Below are positions 37,137 through 46,279 of a stretch of 64,000 bases of DNA, in pieces (position 1 is the first letter of the stretch; each line of letters starts with the position of its first letter). Under the pieces are notes generated by a model. That model ran no database searches, was not told the origin of the DNA, and worked only from the letters and a program-made list of their open reading frames with translations. A program made the translations under genes and the position numbers. Source of the DNA: Brasilonema sp. CT11 (GTDB lineage: Bacteria; Cyanobacteriota; Cyanobacteriia; Cyanobacteriales; Nostocaceae); NCBI RefSeq assembly GCF_017982655.1, contig NZ_JABXYX010000035.1, positions 1 through 64,000 of the forward strand, written 5' to 3'.

Positions 37137-38504
37137 ATGTCAATTGGTTTTCTCAGACAAGCCCTCAAAGCGCTGCAAAAGCAGTCACGCAGTCGCACTT
37201 CCTATCGAGTAAACCAGTGGTTCAAATGGTTGTCCCCTGGACTATCAGTAAAACGATGGTTGCTCATCAGTGCTGGAGGCATGATATTAGCAAGTCTGGG
37301 ATTAGCTATCTGGATTAGGCTAACGCCAATTTTTTGGGCAATTAAGTTTTTGAGGCGCATTCTGGGAGTCATCACCGATATTGTACCGTATTACATTAGC
37401 GGTCCTCTGGTGATACTAGGCGGCTTGTTGTTGCTTCTGTGGGGACAAACTCGGACAGTAAGTTCAATTACTCAGGTACTGCGATCAGAAGGCGATGAGG
37501 AACTTATTGATGTCTTGCTGGCACATCGCCGATTGTACCGGGGACCAAAAATTGTAGTCATTGGTGGTGGTACGGGACTTTCCACATTGCTTAGAGGTTT
37601 AAAAGCTTACAGCGCCAATATTACTGCTATTGTCACTGTCGCCGATGACGGCGGTTCTTCAGGCCGATTACGTCAGGAATTTGGCGTGCTACCACCAGGA
37701 GATATTCGTAATTGTTTAGCAGCATTAGCTGACGAAGAAAAGTTACTGACAGAACTGTTTCAGTACCGCTTTAAAGCTGGGGATGGTTTAACTGGTCATA
37801 GTTTTGGCAATTTGTTCTTGACGGCGATGAGTGACATTACTGGCGATTTAGAAAGAGGTGTCGCTGCCAGTTCTAAAGTCTTAGCAATCCGAGGACAAGT
37901 TTTGCCAGCAACCCTCAGCGATGTGCGCCTCTGGGCTGAGTTAGCCGATGGTCGCCGTATAGAAGGGGAATCTAAAATTACCGAAGCTGGTGGTAGTATT
38001 GTCAAAATTGGCTGCATCCCCGCAAATCCGCCAGCTTTGCCAGCAGTTATCAAAGCAATCAAAGAAGCTAATTACATCATTATGGGCCCTGGTAGTCTTT
38101 ACACCAGCGTAATTCCCAATTTGTTAGTGCCAGAAATTGCTGATGCGATCGCCGCCTCGGACGCACCACGCATTTACATATGTAATATAATGACACAGCC
38201 TGGAGAAACTCAGGGATACACTGTTGCTGACCACATTAGGGCGATTGATGCTGCTTGCGGTAGACCACTATTTAATGCTGTACTGGTACACAAAAAATCT
38301 CCTAGTGAACGCGCACTGATCCGCTATGCTCAACAACACTCCCATCCTGTTTTCCTAGATCGAGAAGCCATAGCCCAGTTGGGACGCCGAATTGTGATAG
38401 CTAACGTGATGCATGAAGATGAAACAGGTTGCGTGCGTCATAACTCTCAACTATTAGCACGAGTGTTGTGGCGGTGGTACAGTGGAGGGCATCAGAAAAA
38501 GTGA
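37137..38504 (+). CDS. YvcK/CofD-like protein (gluconeogenesis factor family)
   Basis: Protein of 455 residues. The N-terminal 130 residues contain two hydrophobic helices (about 40-60 and 80-105), an extension typical of cyanobacterial members. The YvcK core follows: [56 protein letters not shown], and [15 protein letters not shown]. YvcK in Bacillus binds UDP-sugars and is needed for growth on gluconeogenic carbon and for cell shape. The membrane anchor suggests it works at the envelope here. Confidence 0.9.
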   Translation: MSIGFLRQALKALQKQSRSRTSYRVNQWFKWLSPGLSVKRWLLISAGGMILASLGLAIWIRLTPIFWAIKFLRRILGVITDIVPYYISGPLVILGGLLLLLWGQTRTVSSITQVLRSEGDEELIDVLLAHRRLYRGPKIVVIGGGTGLSTLLRGLKAYSANITAIVTVADDGGSSGRLRQEFGVLPPGDIRNCLAALADEEKLLTELFQYRFKAGDGLTGHSFGNLFLTAMSDITGDLERGVAASSKVLAIRGQVLPATLSDVRLWAELADGRRIEGESKITEAGGSIVKIGCIPANPPALPAVIKAIKEANYIIMGPGSLYTSVIPNLLVPEIADAIAASDAPRIYICNIMTQPGETQGYTVADHIRAIDAACGRPLFNAVLVHKKSPSERALIRYAQQHSHPVFLDREAIAQLGRRIVIANVMHEDETGCVRHNSQLLARVLWRWYSGGHQKK

Positions 38505-38550
38505 ACAGAAGATAACAAGACAAACTAATTCAAAATTCATTGATTCAAAG

Positions 38551-38639
38551 TATGTCCTACGGACAGGCAGCGCGAACAAAAAAATAATTTTGAATTTCCT
38601 ACTTCTTGCTCAGAAGCTGCGAATTGCGTGTAGGACATA
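38551..38639. repeat. Inverted repeat flanking a small intergenic segment
   Basis: TATGTCCTAC (38551-38560) and GTAGGACATA (38630-38639) are perfect inverted 10-mers separated by 69 bases. Flanking ATTCAAAG and TTTTGAAT also roughly pair, suggesting another small hairpin element. Confidence 0.55.
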
Positions 38640-38673
38640 GTCGTTATTTTGAATTGAGCGAAGGGGGTGAGTG

Positions 38674-39138
38674 ATGATGAGAATTTTTCTGGCAGATATA
38701 ACCGCTACACGAAAGCTTGGAATAACTCTTGGTCAATCACTAAATGCTGGTAACGTCATTTTACTAGAAGGTGATTTAGGTGCTGGCAAAACGACATTAG
38801 TACAAGGGATAGGGGAAGGCTTGGGCATTACTGATCCAATTGTTAGCCCAACTTTCACCCTGATTAACGAGTACACACAAGGACGTCTTCCCCTTTACCA
38901 TCTGGATTTATACCGTTTGGAATCAAATGAAGTTCCCGCATTAAACTTGGAAACCTACTGGGAAGGCATTGAAGTTACACCAGGAATTGTCGCGATTGAG
39001 TGGGCGGAACGTATGCCCTATAAACCAGATAGCTATCTCAGTGTACGCTTGAGTTATGGGGATGAAAAAACTCGGCAAGTGGAAATTACACCCAATAATT
39101 GCGTTCTGAGTGAAGAAATCGTTACTAGGCGTATGTAA
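38674..39138 (+). CDS. tsaE: tRNA threonylcarbamoyladenosine biosynthesis ATPase TsaE
   Basis: Small P-loop ATPase of 154 residues working with TsaB and TsaD to make t6A at position 37 of ANN-decoding tRNAs. Walker A is EGDLGAGKTTLVQGIG; then SPTFTLINEY, YHLDLYRL and GIVAIEWAERMP, all family signatures. GGGGGTGA at 38663-38670 is a good ribosome-binding site; ATG 38674 is preferred over the GTG at 38671. The 3' end overlaps the convergent PAP2 gene by 14 bases. TsaB is also present at 45565. Confidence 0.92.
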   Translation: MMRIFLADITATRKLGITLGQSLNAGNVILLEGDLGAGKTTLVQGIGEGLGITDPIVSPTFTLINEYTQGRLPLYHLDLYRLESNEVPALNLETYWEGIEVTPGIVAIEWAERMPYKPDSYLSVRLSYGDEKTRQVEITPNNCVLSEEIVTRRM

Positions 39139-40237
39139 TCTGTACCTTTTCAGCTTTCTGTGAATGTCTTAGTCCGAAAATTGTGTGTAAATCTTTACCG
39201 GATAACTGAAATTTTTGCCATAGTTCCAAGCTTTTAATACAGACAATTAACCACACTAAACCTGCGGCATAGCCAGCTACTACATCAGTAGGCCAGTGTA
39301 CACCAAGATAAAGCCGACTAAAACCTATTGCAACAATTAAGACAACGGTCAGAGCCAAAATTTGTCCTCGCCATTGAGGAAATTCCTTTGCCAAAATATA
39401 GCCTACAAAGCCATAAATCACTATTGACCCCATTGCATGACCGCTAGGAAAGCTCTGATGACCTACATTAATAATCCAGTCCCATAAGTCTGGACGTGCT
39501 CTACCAAACAGCCGTTTTAGGAAAAAAGTTAAGCCTATAGCACCAATTGCAGCTATGCTCAAGGTAGTTGCTTGAGTGCGACGATTATAACGTTGTAGTC
39601 CTATTCTCAATCCCAAACAAATTAACAGCAAAACGACTGGTTGGCCAAGAAAAGTGATACCAACCATAATCCGATCAAGAAGTGGCGTATGCAGCTTCTG
39701 AATTGCTAGTAAAATGCGTTCATCAAGACCATATCTATGTAGCAATCCGGTGCATAAAACAAGAGTGGACACAGTGATACCTGATATTAGAATAAGTTGA
39801 CTGCCCGCTTGCTCTAATTGTTTTTTCACATGAGTTTGGGAACTTTCTTGTTTGTGAGCACCGACTGTCAAGTTATTTAATTTTCTTTCGCTTATAGGTA
39901 ATATTATTACTTCTTCTGGCGCTATGCTTATGTAAGCTGTCTTTAGAGGCAATTTTCTGCCTTGTTTTGTGTAATCTAAGACAATTCTTTCAAGAAGCGA
40001 GGCAATAGCATTTGCACTCAAATCTGAGTGGAAAAGAACAAGAACATTTCCTGTTTCATTATTGGCACGAACTTGTTTAATGCCTTTGTGTTCTGATAAT
40101 CGCAATTCAAGATATCTTTTGAGAGCTTCCGAACGATAAAGGCCATTTACCTTGTATCTCGCTCTTCCTTTAACAGCAGTGTGTATTACCCGAACTAAAG
40201 GATTTTGATTGAGGAGGTTATTATGATGAGTGCCCAT
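39125..40237 (-). CDS. HMA2-domain/PAP2 phosphatase fusion protein
   Basis: Protein of 370 residues from ATG 40237 (a TTG at 40258 could add seven). Residues about 10-85 form a metal-binding-like HMA2 domain without CxxC (HTAVKGRARYKVNG; NETGNVLVLFHSD). After a linker and a helix at about 145-165 there is a PAP2 domain with the full acid phosphatase signature: KRLFGRARP, SFPSGHAMG and SRLYLGVHWPTDVVAG, across about five helices. PAP2 enzymes hydrolyse lipid phosphates such as phosphatidate or undecaprenyl diphosphate. The role of HMA2 here is unknown; a separate HMA2 protein is encoded upstream on the same strand. Confidence 0.85.
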   Translation of the reverse strand: MGTHHNNLLNQNPLVRVIHTAVKGRARYKVNGLYRSEALKRYLELRLSEHKGIKQVRANNETGNVLVLFHSDLSANAIASLLERIVLDYTKQGRKLPLKTAYISIAPEEVIILPISERKLNNLTVGAHKQESSQTHVKKQLEQAGSQLILISGITVSTLVLCTGLLHRYGLDERILLAIQKLHTPLLDRIMVGITFLGQPVVLLLICLGLRIGLQRYNRRTQATTLSIAAIGAIGLTFFLKRLFGRARPDLWDWIINVGHQSFPSGHAMGSIVIYGFVGYILAKEFPQWRGQILALTVVLIVAIGFSRLYLGVHWPTDVVAGYAAGLVWLIVCIKSLELWQKFQLSGKDLHTIFGLRHSQKAEKVQITYA

Positions 40238-40348
40238 TTTTCTACTTAGCTGATTCAAGTCAAACTGTATTAAAATTTGACAAGTGGGACATTAACCGGA
40301 AATGATATCAATCTTGAACTTTTTGGGTGTCTTTAGACCGCAGAGAGT

Positions 40349-40618
40349 TTAAGCAGAACGCAGTGCGGTTCTCGTAGCATCTCCATCAGGAGAACGCAAT
40401 CGCCATCGTTTGTTAGGTAAGACAAACATGGTAGCAGATTTTACTCTCTTAATTATGGTTTTAGCGCCACAGAGTAGCCGCTCCCAAATGTCCGTCCTAA
40501 ACCGCCGATACACAATAGCGTTACGCGCTTGGTTGATGTTACGTGTACTGTCAATTAGGTTGATCAGAGCATCAAAGATAGCTTTCACAATGGATTTTGT
40601 TGTTACTTGTGGTGGCAA
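40349..40618 (-). CDS. Hypothetical protein or remnant
   Basis: Frame of about 89 codons with a TTG start. The middle (DALINLIDSTRNINQARNAI; WERLLCGAKTIIKRVKSAT) looks protein-like, but the last 15 codons run into a dispersed repeat (GAACGCAATCGCC/GCGGTTCTCGTAGCATC), and the upstream frame runs into another (GCCAGAGGCTTGACGC). It may be a truncated gene once linked to the HMA2 gene at 40702. No family recognised. Confidence 0.3.
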   Translation of the reverse strand: MPPQVTTKSIVKAIFDALINLIDSTRNINQARNAIVYRRFRTDIWERLLCGAKTIIKRVKSATMFVLPNKRWRLRSPDGDATRTALRSA

Positions 40619-40701
40619 AACTATCTTTGGCGCGGTTTGAATAAGATTGACCAGATGCGATCGCGCAGCGTCAAGCCTCTGGCTTATCGCATTTGGTTAT
40701 C

Positions 40702-40980
40702 TTAAATCATACCTGGTTGATAACTAACGATTATAGATGCAGCTGTGGGGTTAACACGGACATTCGTAATCCTAGTGTCGGATTCTATTACCTGCTTGAG
40801 TTTATTAGCATACTCAGCATCTTTCACCAGCCGAGGAATACGAAAACGAATTCGTCCAGGAATTGCATGGGCGACATTATAAGATATCTGTTCCAGTGGC
40901 GCTGTTTTCTTAGCTACACTTGAGGTTGTTTTTTTCGGTTGTTGATCCTTGTTAGAATTAAAGGGTTTTTTATAAGTCAT
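40702..40980 (-). CDS. HMA2-domain protein
   Basis: Protein of 92 residues. A Lys/Ser-rich N-terminal tail (about 1-30) is followed by a single HMA2 domain: VAHAIPGRIRFRIPRL, VIESDTRITNVRVNPTAASIIVSY. The domain has the ferredoxin-like fold of heavy-metal-associated proteins but lacks the CxxC metal site. Cyanobacterial HMA2 domains occur as stand-alone proteins or on P-type ATPases. It may bind the HMA2-PAP2 protein encoded downstream, but this is inference. Confidence 0.75.
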   Translation of the reverse strand: MTYKKPFNSNKDQQPKKTTSSVAKKTAPLEQISYNVAHAIPGRIRFRIPRLVKDAEYANKLKQVIESDTRITNVRVNPTAASIIVSYQPGMI

Positions 40981-41614
40981 ACTAAAGGTTTCAGTTGAAA
41001 AAAGAAAATAACATATTTAAATTTTATAATTTTTTACAATTTCTCTGAAAGTTGCTCGGCGTTAAAAAAGTGAACTATATTTAGTTTTCTAACTAGGTCA
41101 ACCTAAAAAAACTTAAAACAAAAATCCTGCGATTGCTGAGTTCAAAGGGCACACCCTGCGCGTTCGCTCTTATAGTGCGCTTTGCGCTCACGTTTCACTT
41201 CGTTCCATTCGCAATGACATTTTACATTTAATTATGTTGAGCTACTTAAATATTTTTCGATTCACTTAAGCTAAGTCTTTTCTTTACTTAATAAACTTTT
41301 ACATAATTTTGTTGATTTTAATCTATCTACTAATTGGGTTGCCTTCCTCCTTTTCGTTCTTTATTTTTTGTAATTTTTCGCTACAAAAAATAAAGAATGA
41401 CATAACAGCCAATCTTACAACTTAAATAGCATTGCTATATCTAACCGGAGTCATACTCTACCAATAATGTTTTAATGGCATCAATTTCCTGGTTGTATTG
41501 CAAAAACTGAAAAAATTTCAGTTGAAGTATAAAAAGTGGTGACAGTCGATAAGTAGATAGGTAGAAAGAAAGATTCTTTCTGTTAATTCTACAGAGCAAA
41601 GCAGAATAATTTGA
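40981..41614. other. Intergenic region with dispersed repeat and hairpin
   Basis: About 630 bases. 41140-41220 is a repeat patch containing GCGCTTTGCGCTC and TTCGCAATGACA, related to the patch at 28125-28160. The strong hairpin at 41355-41399 is listed separately. No coding frame is convincing. Confidence 0.5.
41355..41399. repeat. AT-rich perfect 16-bp stem hairpin
   Basis: TTCTTTATTTTTTGTA (41357-41372) and TACAAAAAATAAAGAA (41382-41397) pair perfectly around a 9-base loop; C55/G99 and a wobble extend it. It lies 215 bases beyond the pyrC stop on the pyrC transcript side, so it could be a distant terminator or a hairpin element. Confidence 0.7.
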
Positions 41615-42937
41615 CTAATGATTAAAAGTTAAAGCTTGACCCCGCACTTGTGTATCTACCTTGCCTTTTTCATATACAATCTGACCACCTACTATAGTTA
41701 GCACAGGCCATCCAGTTAAATTCCAGCCTTCAAAAGGACTCCAACCACATTTTGTCAATAATTCGTTGCGTAAGACAGGACGATAAGTGTCCAAGTCTAC
41801 AAGAACTAAATCGGCATCAAAACCAGGAGCGATCGCCCCCTTATTTGGAATACCATATGCCTTGGCTACCGCTTGTGACATCCAGTGAACAACTTGAGCA
41901 ACCGTACACTGTCCTTGCATTGCAGCGGTTAACATCAAAGGTAGAGAAGTTTCTACACCAGGCATCCCAGAGGGAGTGTTTGGATATTCTTGAGCTTTCT
42001 CATCTATTGTATGAGGTGCATGATCTGTGGCAATAAAATCAATCACGCCATCACGCAAAGCTTGCCAAAGGACTTGATTATCGTGGGGCGAGCGCAAAGG
42101 TGGATTCATCTGCGCCAAGGTACCAATCTTGTCATACGCAGTGGTATTAAGCAACAAATGCTGGGGTGTTACTTCTGCTGTCACCCAACTTGGTTTATCC
42201 TGACGCAATAAGTTTGCTTCTTCTGCTGTTGACATATGCAGAATATGCAAACGACGTTGATATTTTTTAGAAAGTCTTAATGCTTGCTCAGTTGCTAGTA
42301 GCGCTGCTTGATTATCTTGAATTTGGGAATGAACCGCTGGATCATTCATTCCGGCAAATTGCTTGCGACGTTCATTAATTCTGGCTTGGTCTTCAGCATG
42401 AACAGCAATCAAACGTTCGCCTTTAGAAAATATAGCTTCCAATGCGGCGTCTTGGTCAACTAGCAACTGTCCATGCATTGAACCCATAAAAATCTTGATT
42501 CCACAAGCTGGCTTTGCCAAAAGCAAATCAGGCAAGTTGTCTGTCGTTGCCCCAATAAAAAAGCCATAATTAACCAAGCACTTTTGTGAGGCTCGTTGTA
42601 GCTTATCATCAAGAGCTTGCTGAGTAATTGTTAAAGGACGTGTATTCGGCATTTCCAAAAAGGAAGTGACTCCCCCTTTGGCACAAGCACAACTGGCGGT
42701 AAATAAGTCTTCCTTATGTTCGAGTCCTGGTTCGCGAAAATGAACTTGTGGATCAATGACTCCTGGCAACAAAGTTAACCCTTGTGCGTCAATTTCTGTA
42801 GTTGGCGTTGTGGTGGAAATTTCTGGTGCAACTTCGACTATTGTGCGATCGCTTGTCAGCACATCCCCAACAACCGATTCACCATTGGGTAAAACTATTC
42901 GAGCGCGACGAATCAGCAAACTGGTAGAAGATGACAT
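41615..42937 (-). CDS. pyrC: Dihydroorotase
   Basis: Zinc amidohydrolase of 440 residues that cyclises carbamoyl-aspartate to dihydroorotate in pyrimidine synthesis. Metal site HFREP is in GVIDPQVHFREPGLEHKED; further ligands are in CGIKIFMGS (carboxylated Lys), VHAEDQ, HILHMST and FIATDHAPHT. The catalytic residues look intact, so it is not one of the inactive pseudo-dihydroorotases. Divergent from lepB with a 260-base gap that should carry both promoters. Confidence 0.9.
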   Translation of the reverse strand: MSSSTSLLIRRARIVLPNGESVVGDVLTSDRTIVEVAPEISTTTPTTEIDAQGLTLLPGVIDPQVHFREPGLEHKEDLFTASCACAKGGVTSFLEMPNTRPLTITQQALDDKLQRASQKCLVNYGFFIGATTDNLPDLLLAKPACGIKIFMGSMHGQLLVDQDAALEAIFSKGERLIAVHAEDQARINERRKQFAGMNDPAVHSQIQDNQAALLATEQALRLSKKYQRRLHILHMSTAEEANLLRQDKPSWVTAEVTPQHLLLNTTAYDKIGTLAQMNPPLRSPHDNQVLWQALRDGVIDFIATDHAPHTIDEKAQEYPNTPSGMPGVETSLPLMLTAAMQGQCTVAQVVHWMSQAVAKAYGIPNKGAIAPGFDADLVLVDLDTYRPVLRNELLTKCGWSPFEGWNLTGWPVLTIVGGQIVYEKGKVDTQVRGQALTFNH

Positions 42938-43197
42938 GGAGCAACTGTGTTAAAAAAAGAACTGAGCGTGACAGATAACTATTTATATAGGTTAAACTTA
43001 GTTGGATTCTTTGCAGGCACTTTGTGTTTTTCGTAACAAAAACTTTATAATTTTTAATAAATAAACTCCCTCAAGATGACTACATTACCCTAACACCTAA
43101 TTTGCAAAGTGTAAGATAAACAAATACAGCATCCCTGCTGAGGCAAGTGAATCACCTGCACTAAAGCCATTACTTTTGTAATTTCACAGCATATCAA

Positions 43198-43830
43198 GTG
43201 TCTAAAAATAACTCTAGTCACCAACCATCCAATAATTCTTGGCTCGCAGAACTTAGTAGGACAGTGATATTAAGCATAGTCCTAGCCTTAGGAATTCGCA
43301 CATTTATTGCCGAAGCTCGTTGGATTCCTTCTGGTTCAATGGAACCAACCTTGCATGGATCTCCAAATCAGTGGGAGGCAGATAAGATTATTGTCGATAA
43401 ATTAAGTTATAAACTCTCTAGTCCAAACAGAGGCGATATTGTAGTATTTTCTCCGACAAAAGAACTACAAAAAGAACAGTACCAAGATGCCTTTATTAAG
43501 CGTGTCATTGGCTTACCGGGAGAAAAGATTGAACTCAGGAATGGTAAAGTTTATATAAATAACAAACTTCTTCCAGAAGACAAGTATTTATCACCGACAC
43601 AGCGTACAGTAGTTGATGTTTGTACATCAGGTCCGCAACCGTCTTTCCTATCCCAACCAGTCACGATACCCCCGAACTCATACTTAGTGTTAGGCGATAA
43701 CCGCAATAGTAGCTATGATAGCCGTTGCTGGGGTCTTGTTCCACGTGAGAATATTATTGGACGTGCGATCGTTCGCTTTTGGCCTCTCAATCAAGTTGGA
43801 GGAATAGATAAGACCCCACTGTATCCATAA
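43198..43830 (+). CDS. lepB: Signal peptidase I
   Basis: Membrane serine protease of 210 residues that removes signal peptides. One N-terminal helix (about 18-36, TVILSIVLALGIRTFIAEA) is followed by the catalytic Ser in WIPSGSMEPTL and the general-base Lys in FIKRVIGLPGE; box E is VLGDNRNSSYDSRCWG. GTG 43198 is the start; no ATG lies in a suitable place. It stands alone and is convergent with the CCA-adding enzyme. Confidence 0.93.
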   Translation: MSKNNSSHQPSNNSWLAELSRTVILSIVLALGIRTFIAEARWIPSGSMEPTLHGSPNQWEADKIIVDKLSYKLSSPNRGDIVVFSPTKELQKEQYQDAFIKRVIGLPGEKIELRNGKVYINNKLLPEDKYLSPTQRTVVDVCTSGPQPSFLSQPVTIPPNSYLVLGDNRNSSYDSRCWGLVPRENIIGRAIVRFWPLNQVGGIDKTPLYP

Positions 43831-43882
43831 TTACAGAATATTTTGACAAAAGACTTTAAGTTCCTTTTTCTCTAAGGAAATT

Positions 43883-45130
43883 TCAATTATTACCTAACAA
43901 CCTAGCAGCAAACTCTATAGCTTGTTCTGGTGTGGAAATCTTGCCCTCAATCTGGGCTATTGCAATTTCAGTAAGAAGTTTGCCAACCAGTGGCGAAGCT
44001 GGAATATTCAGTGCTAACATAATATGTCTACCACTCAATAGTGGTATGGGATAAGCGACCAGATCATCAGGGTTAAGATAGCGGGCGATTAATGGTGTAA
44101 GCGCCTCTAACGATGTTCCATCTGCTAGTGCTAAAACGACACTGGCAGGGAAAATTGATCCCGCTTCTTGGAAGAAAAAATATTGTTCTCGTAAAGACAT
44201 TAGAGGCTTTTTTAATTGCGGTAACATCGTTAAAGCGGTGCTTACCGCTTTTATTTCAGCACGGCTATAAGTTAATTCCATCAACTCTATTTCTGCTATT
44301 TTGGGTTCTGAGTTGACTAGAGTTGCAAGTTTTGCAACACCCAACCAAGTTGTTTTGATTGTATCCCGTACGTATTCAGTAAGTTCTACCCCAAACTGCT
44401 GCCACATTTGGGCAACTTGATAAGCAACTTTGTCAAGCACTGTTAACAAACTTACACTTTCTTTTGTCGCGTGTTTAAAGAAAGGCGCAAGTAAACCATC
44501 TTCCCATCCTTTTGCAATCCAAGGCGTTCCTTGAGCGTTCACTAGCATATAGCTTAATTCTGCCCGGACTCTTTCGGGGGCAACTTTTGTTACATGTGAT
44601 CCTAAAGAACGAATTTCAGCTTGGGTATTTGGCTCAATCGTAAAACCAAGTTGTGCTGCTTGGCGATATGCCCGCATTAACCGCAATGGATCGTCTACTA
44701 AATTAGCAGGTGATATCATTCGCAAAAGACGTTGTTGCAAATCTACATAACCTTGCAGGGGATCAATGATTTCTTGAGTGTAGGGGTTGTATGCGATCGC
44801 ATTTACTGTGAAATCTCGCCTGTGCAAGTCTGTTTCTAGGCGATCGCCCTCCTGTTGAGCAAAGTCTGCTGTACCGTTAGAAAACACAACACGAGCAATT
44901 TGTCTTTGTGGATCTAATAAAACAAAGCCTGCTTTGTAGTGTGTCGCTATTTTGCGGGCTACTTTTACAGCGTCAGATGGGACAACAAAATCTAGATCCA
45001 GATATTCGCGAGTCTTTCCCAAAATGGCATCTCGCACAGCACCACCTACAATGTAAGCTGGTTGTGGCAAGAATTCCAAACTAAATGGCCAATTTTCTGG
45101 TGACAGCAGAGAAAGAACTGAACCGTTCAT
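43883..45130 (-). CDS. cca: CCA tRNA nucleotidyltransferase
   Basis: Class II polymerase-beta-type nucleotidyltransferase of 415 residues, adding or repairing the CCA end of tRNAs. The catalytic head is PAYIVGGAVRDAILGKTREYLDLDFVV with the DxD pair, then RRDFTVNAIAYN and the neck motif LVDDPLRLMRAYRQAAQLGFT. tRNA-Phe at 54116 does not encode CCA, so such an enzyme is needed. Whether it adds all of CCA or only A or CC cannot be read. Confidence 0.92.
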   Translation of the reverse strand: MNGSVLSLLSPENWPFSLEFLPQPAYIVGGAVRDAILGKTREYLDLDFVVPSDAVKVARKIATHYKAGFVLLDPQRQIARVVFSNGTADFAQQEGDRLETDLHRRDFTVNAIAYNPYTQEIIDPLQGYVDLQQRLLRMISPANLVDDPLRLMRAYRQAAQLGFTIEPNTQAEIRSLGSHVTKVAPERVRAELSYMLVNAQGTPWIAKGWEDGLLAPFFKHATKESVSLLTVLDKVAYQVAQMWQQFGVELTEYVRDTIKTTWLGVAKLATLVNSEPKIAEIELMELTYSRAEIKAVSTALTMLPQLKKPLMSLREQYFFFQEAGSIFPASVVLALADGTSLEALTPLIARYLNPDDLVAYPIPLLSGRHIMLALNIPASPLVGKLLTEIAIAQIEGKISTPEQAIEFAARLLGNN

Positions 45131-45216
45131 CGTAATAAAAATAAACCCAGCGACTAGTGAATAACAATGGTGCTTAAGCTAGATTATCAATAAAGGTCCC
45201 CGGAGTTGGTTCAATT

Positions 45217-45465
45217 ATGTGTGTTTGTGTAAATTGCCACTATGTAGACACCTGTCTCACCTACCATGCGGTAGAAACGCAGCACCAACAACCACACTTG
45301 ACCGAAACGCCAAATTTTGAGCCGAACGAACCTTCCATCAATGTCAATATCCGCACACAGGAAGATGTGATTGAAATGGAATGGGACGTTGTAGGCTGTC
45401 TCAGTTTTAAGCGGGAAACGGGTAAGTGGTCGAAGTTGCGTCCTGGTGAGTTAGTACCAACCTGA
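45217..45465 (+). CDS. ycf34: Ycf34 family Fe-S protein
   Basis: Protein of 82 residues starting MCVCVNCHYVDTCLTYHAVE, with four clustered cysteines (residues 2, 4, 7 and 13), followed by QHQQPHLTETPNF and VIEMEWDVVGCLSFKRE. This matches Ycf34, conserved in cyanobacteria and some plastids, which binds an iron-sulfur cluster and affects photosynthetic electron transport in Synechocystis. TsaB follows after 99 bases. Confidence 0.93.
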   Translation: MCVCVNCHYVDTCLTYHAVETQHQQPHLTETPNFEPNEPSINVNIRTQEDVIEMEWDVVGCLSFKRETGKWSKLRPGELVPT

Positions 45466-45564
45466 TTATAGATTCTGTTGTGTGTTCAACGCGGCTACTG
45501 CTATTTTTTGTGGTAGTCGCATCTGTCTGTGTGATTATATTTTTAACCATTATTTGAACAAGCT

Positions 45565-46254
45565 TTGACCACTCAATTAGAACATATTGAACCAACAAAA
45601 TACGGACTGGCACTCCATACCACAACTCGTGAACTAGGTTTGGCAATAAGTAACTTTGGAGGAGACACACGTTCTCAAGTTTGGTATTTAGACCGTGAAT
45701 TATCTAGTCATTTGCATCAATATTTAATTGAGTTTATCCAGCCCCAAACTTGGGCAAACTTGGCATTTATTGCCGTTGCAAAAGGACCTGGAGGTTTTAC
45801 TGGGACTCGTATTGGGGTTGTCACTGCCCGTACTTTGGGGCAACAGTTAGGTCTTCCTGTCTTTGCTATTTCTACTTTGGCAGCTGTAGCTTATTCACAA
45901 GTTTTTCACTTCTGTTCTGTGTCAATGGAAACCCAACCGGGGGTAAGATCACAAAGCGACATCGCTGTGGAAATGCCTGCTCAACGCGGTCAAGTTTTCG
46001 GTGCTATTTATCAATCGACACCAAATATTTCTGGACTTACCAGCTTATTGCCAGATACCGTGATGACACCTGAAGTCTGGCAAGAAAAATTAGCTACCTG
46101 GAATACCAGGTATCAACTTATTAAAGCAGAATCTGGATTAGCAGCGACAGTGACAAGTGTATTGCAGCTAGCATATTTAGATTGGCAACAAGGGAAATGT
46201 CCTAACTGGTCAGAAGCATTACCATTTTACGGTCAGCATCCTGTGGAAATGTAG
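45565..46254 (+). CDS. tsaB: tRNA threonylcarbamoyladenosine biosynthesis protein TsaB
   Basis: ASKHA-fold protein of 229 residues, the scaffold partner of TsaD in t6A synthesis. Signatures are YGLALHTTTRELGLAIS near the start and AVAKGPGGFTGTRIGVVTARTLGQQL, followed by FAISTLAAVA and DARRGQVF-like PAQRGQVFGAIY. The start is TTG 45565; the N-terminus has no in-frame ATG before the conserved block. 25 bases separate it from the FUSC-type gene, so they may be co-transcribed. Confidence 0.9.
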   Translation: MTTQLEHIEPTKYGLALHTTTRELGLAISNFGGDTRSQVWYLDRELSSHLHQYLIEFIQPQTWANLAFIAVAKGPGGFTGTRIGVVTARTLGQQLGLPVFAISTLAAVAYSQVFHFCSVSMETQPGVRSQSDIAVEMPAQRGQVFGAIYQSTPNISGLTSLLPDTVMTPEVWQEKLATWNTRYQLIKAESGLAATVTSVLQLAYLDWQQGKCPNWSEALPFYGQHPVEM

Positions 46255-46279
46255 AAAACCAGCAGCCACTTCGCCCTTC

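Noticed and set aside
43861-43879. Terminator between lepB and the CCA-adding enzyme
   Set aside because: Only a 6-bp TTCCTT/AAGGAA stem, too weak to call.
45750-46073. Alternative frame of 107 codons inside tsaB
   Set aside because: The tsaB frame carries the family signatures; this frame is Cys/Phe-rich shadow sequence.
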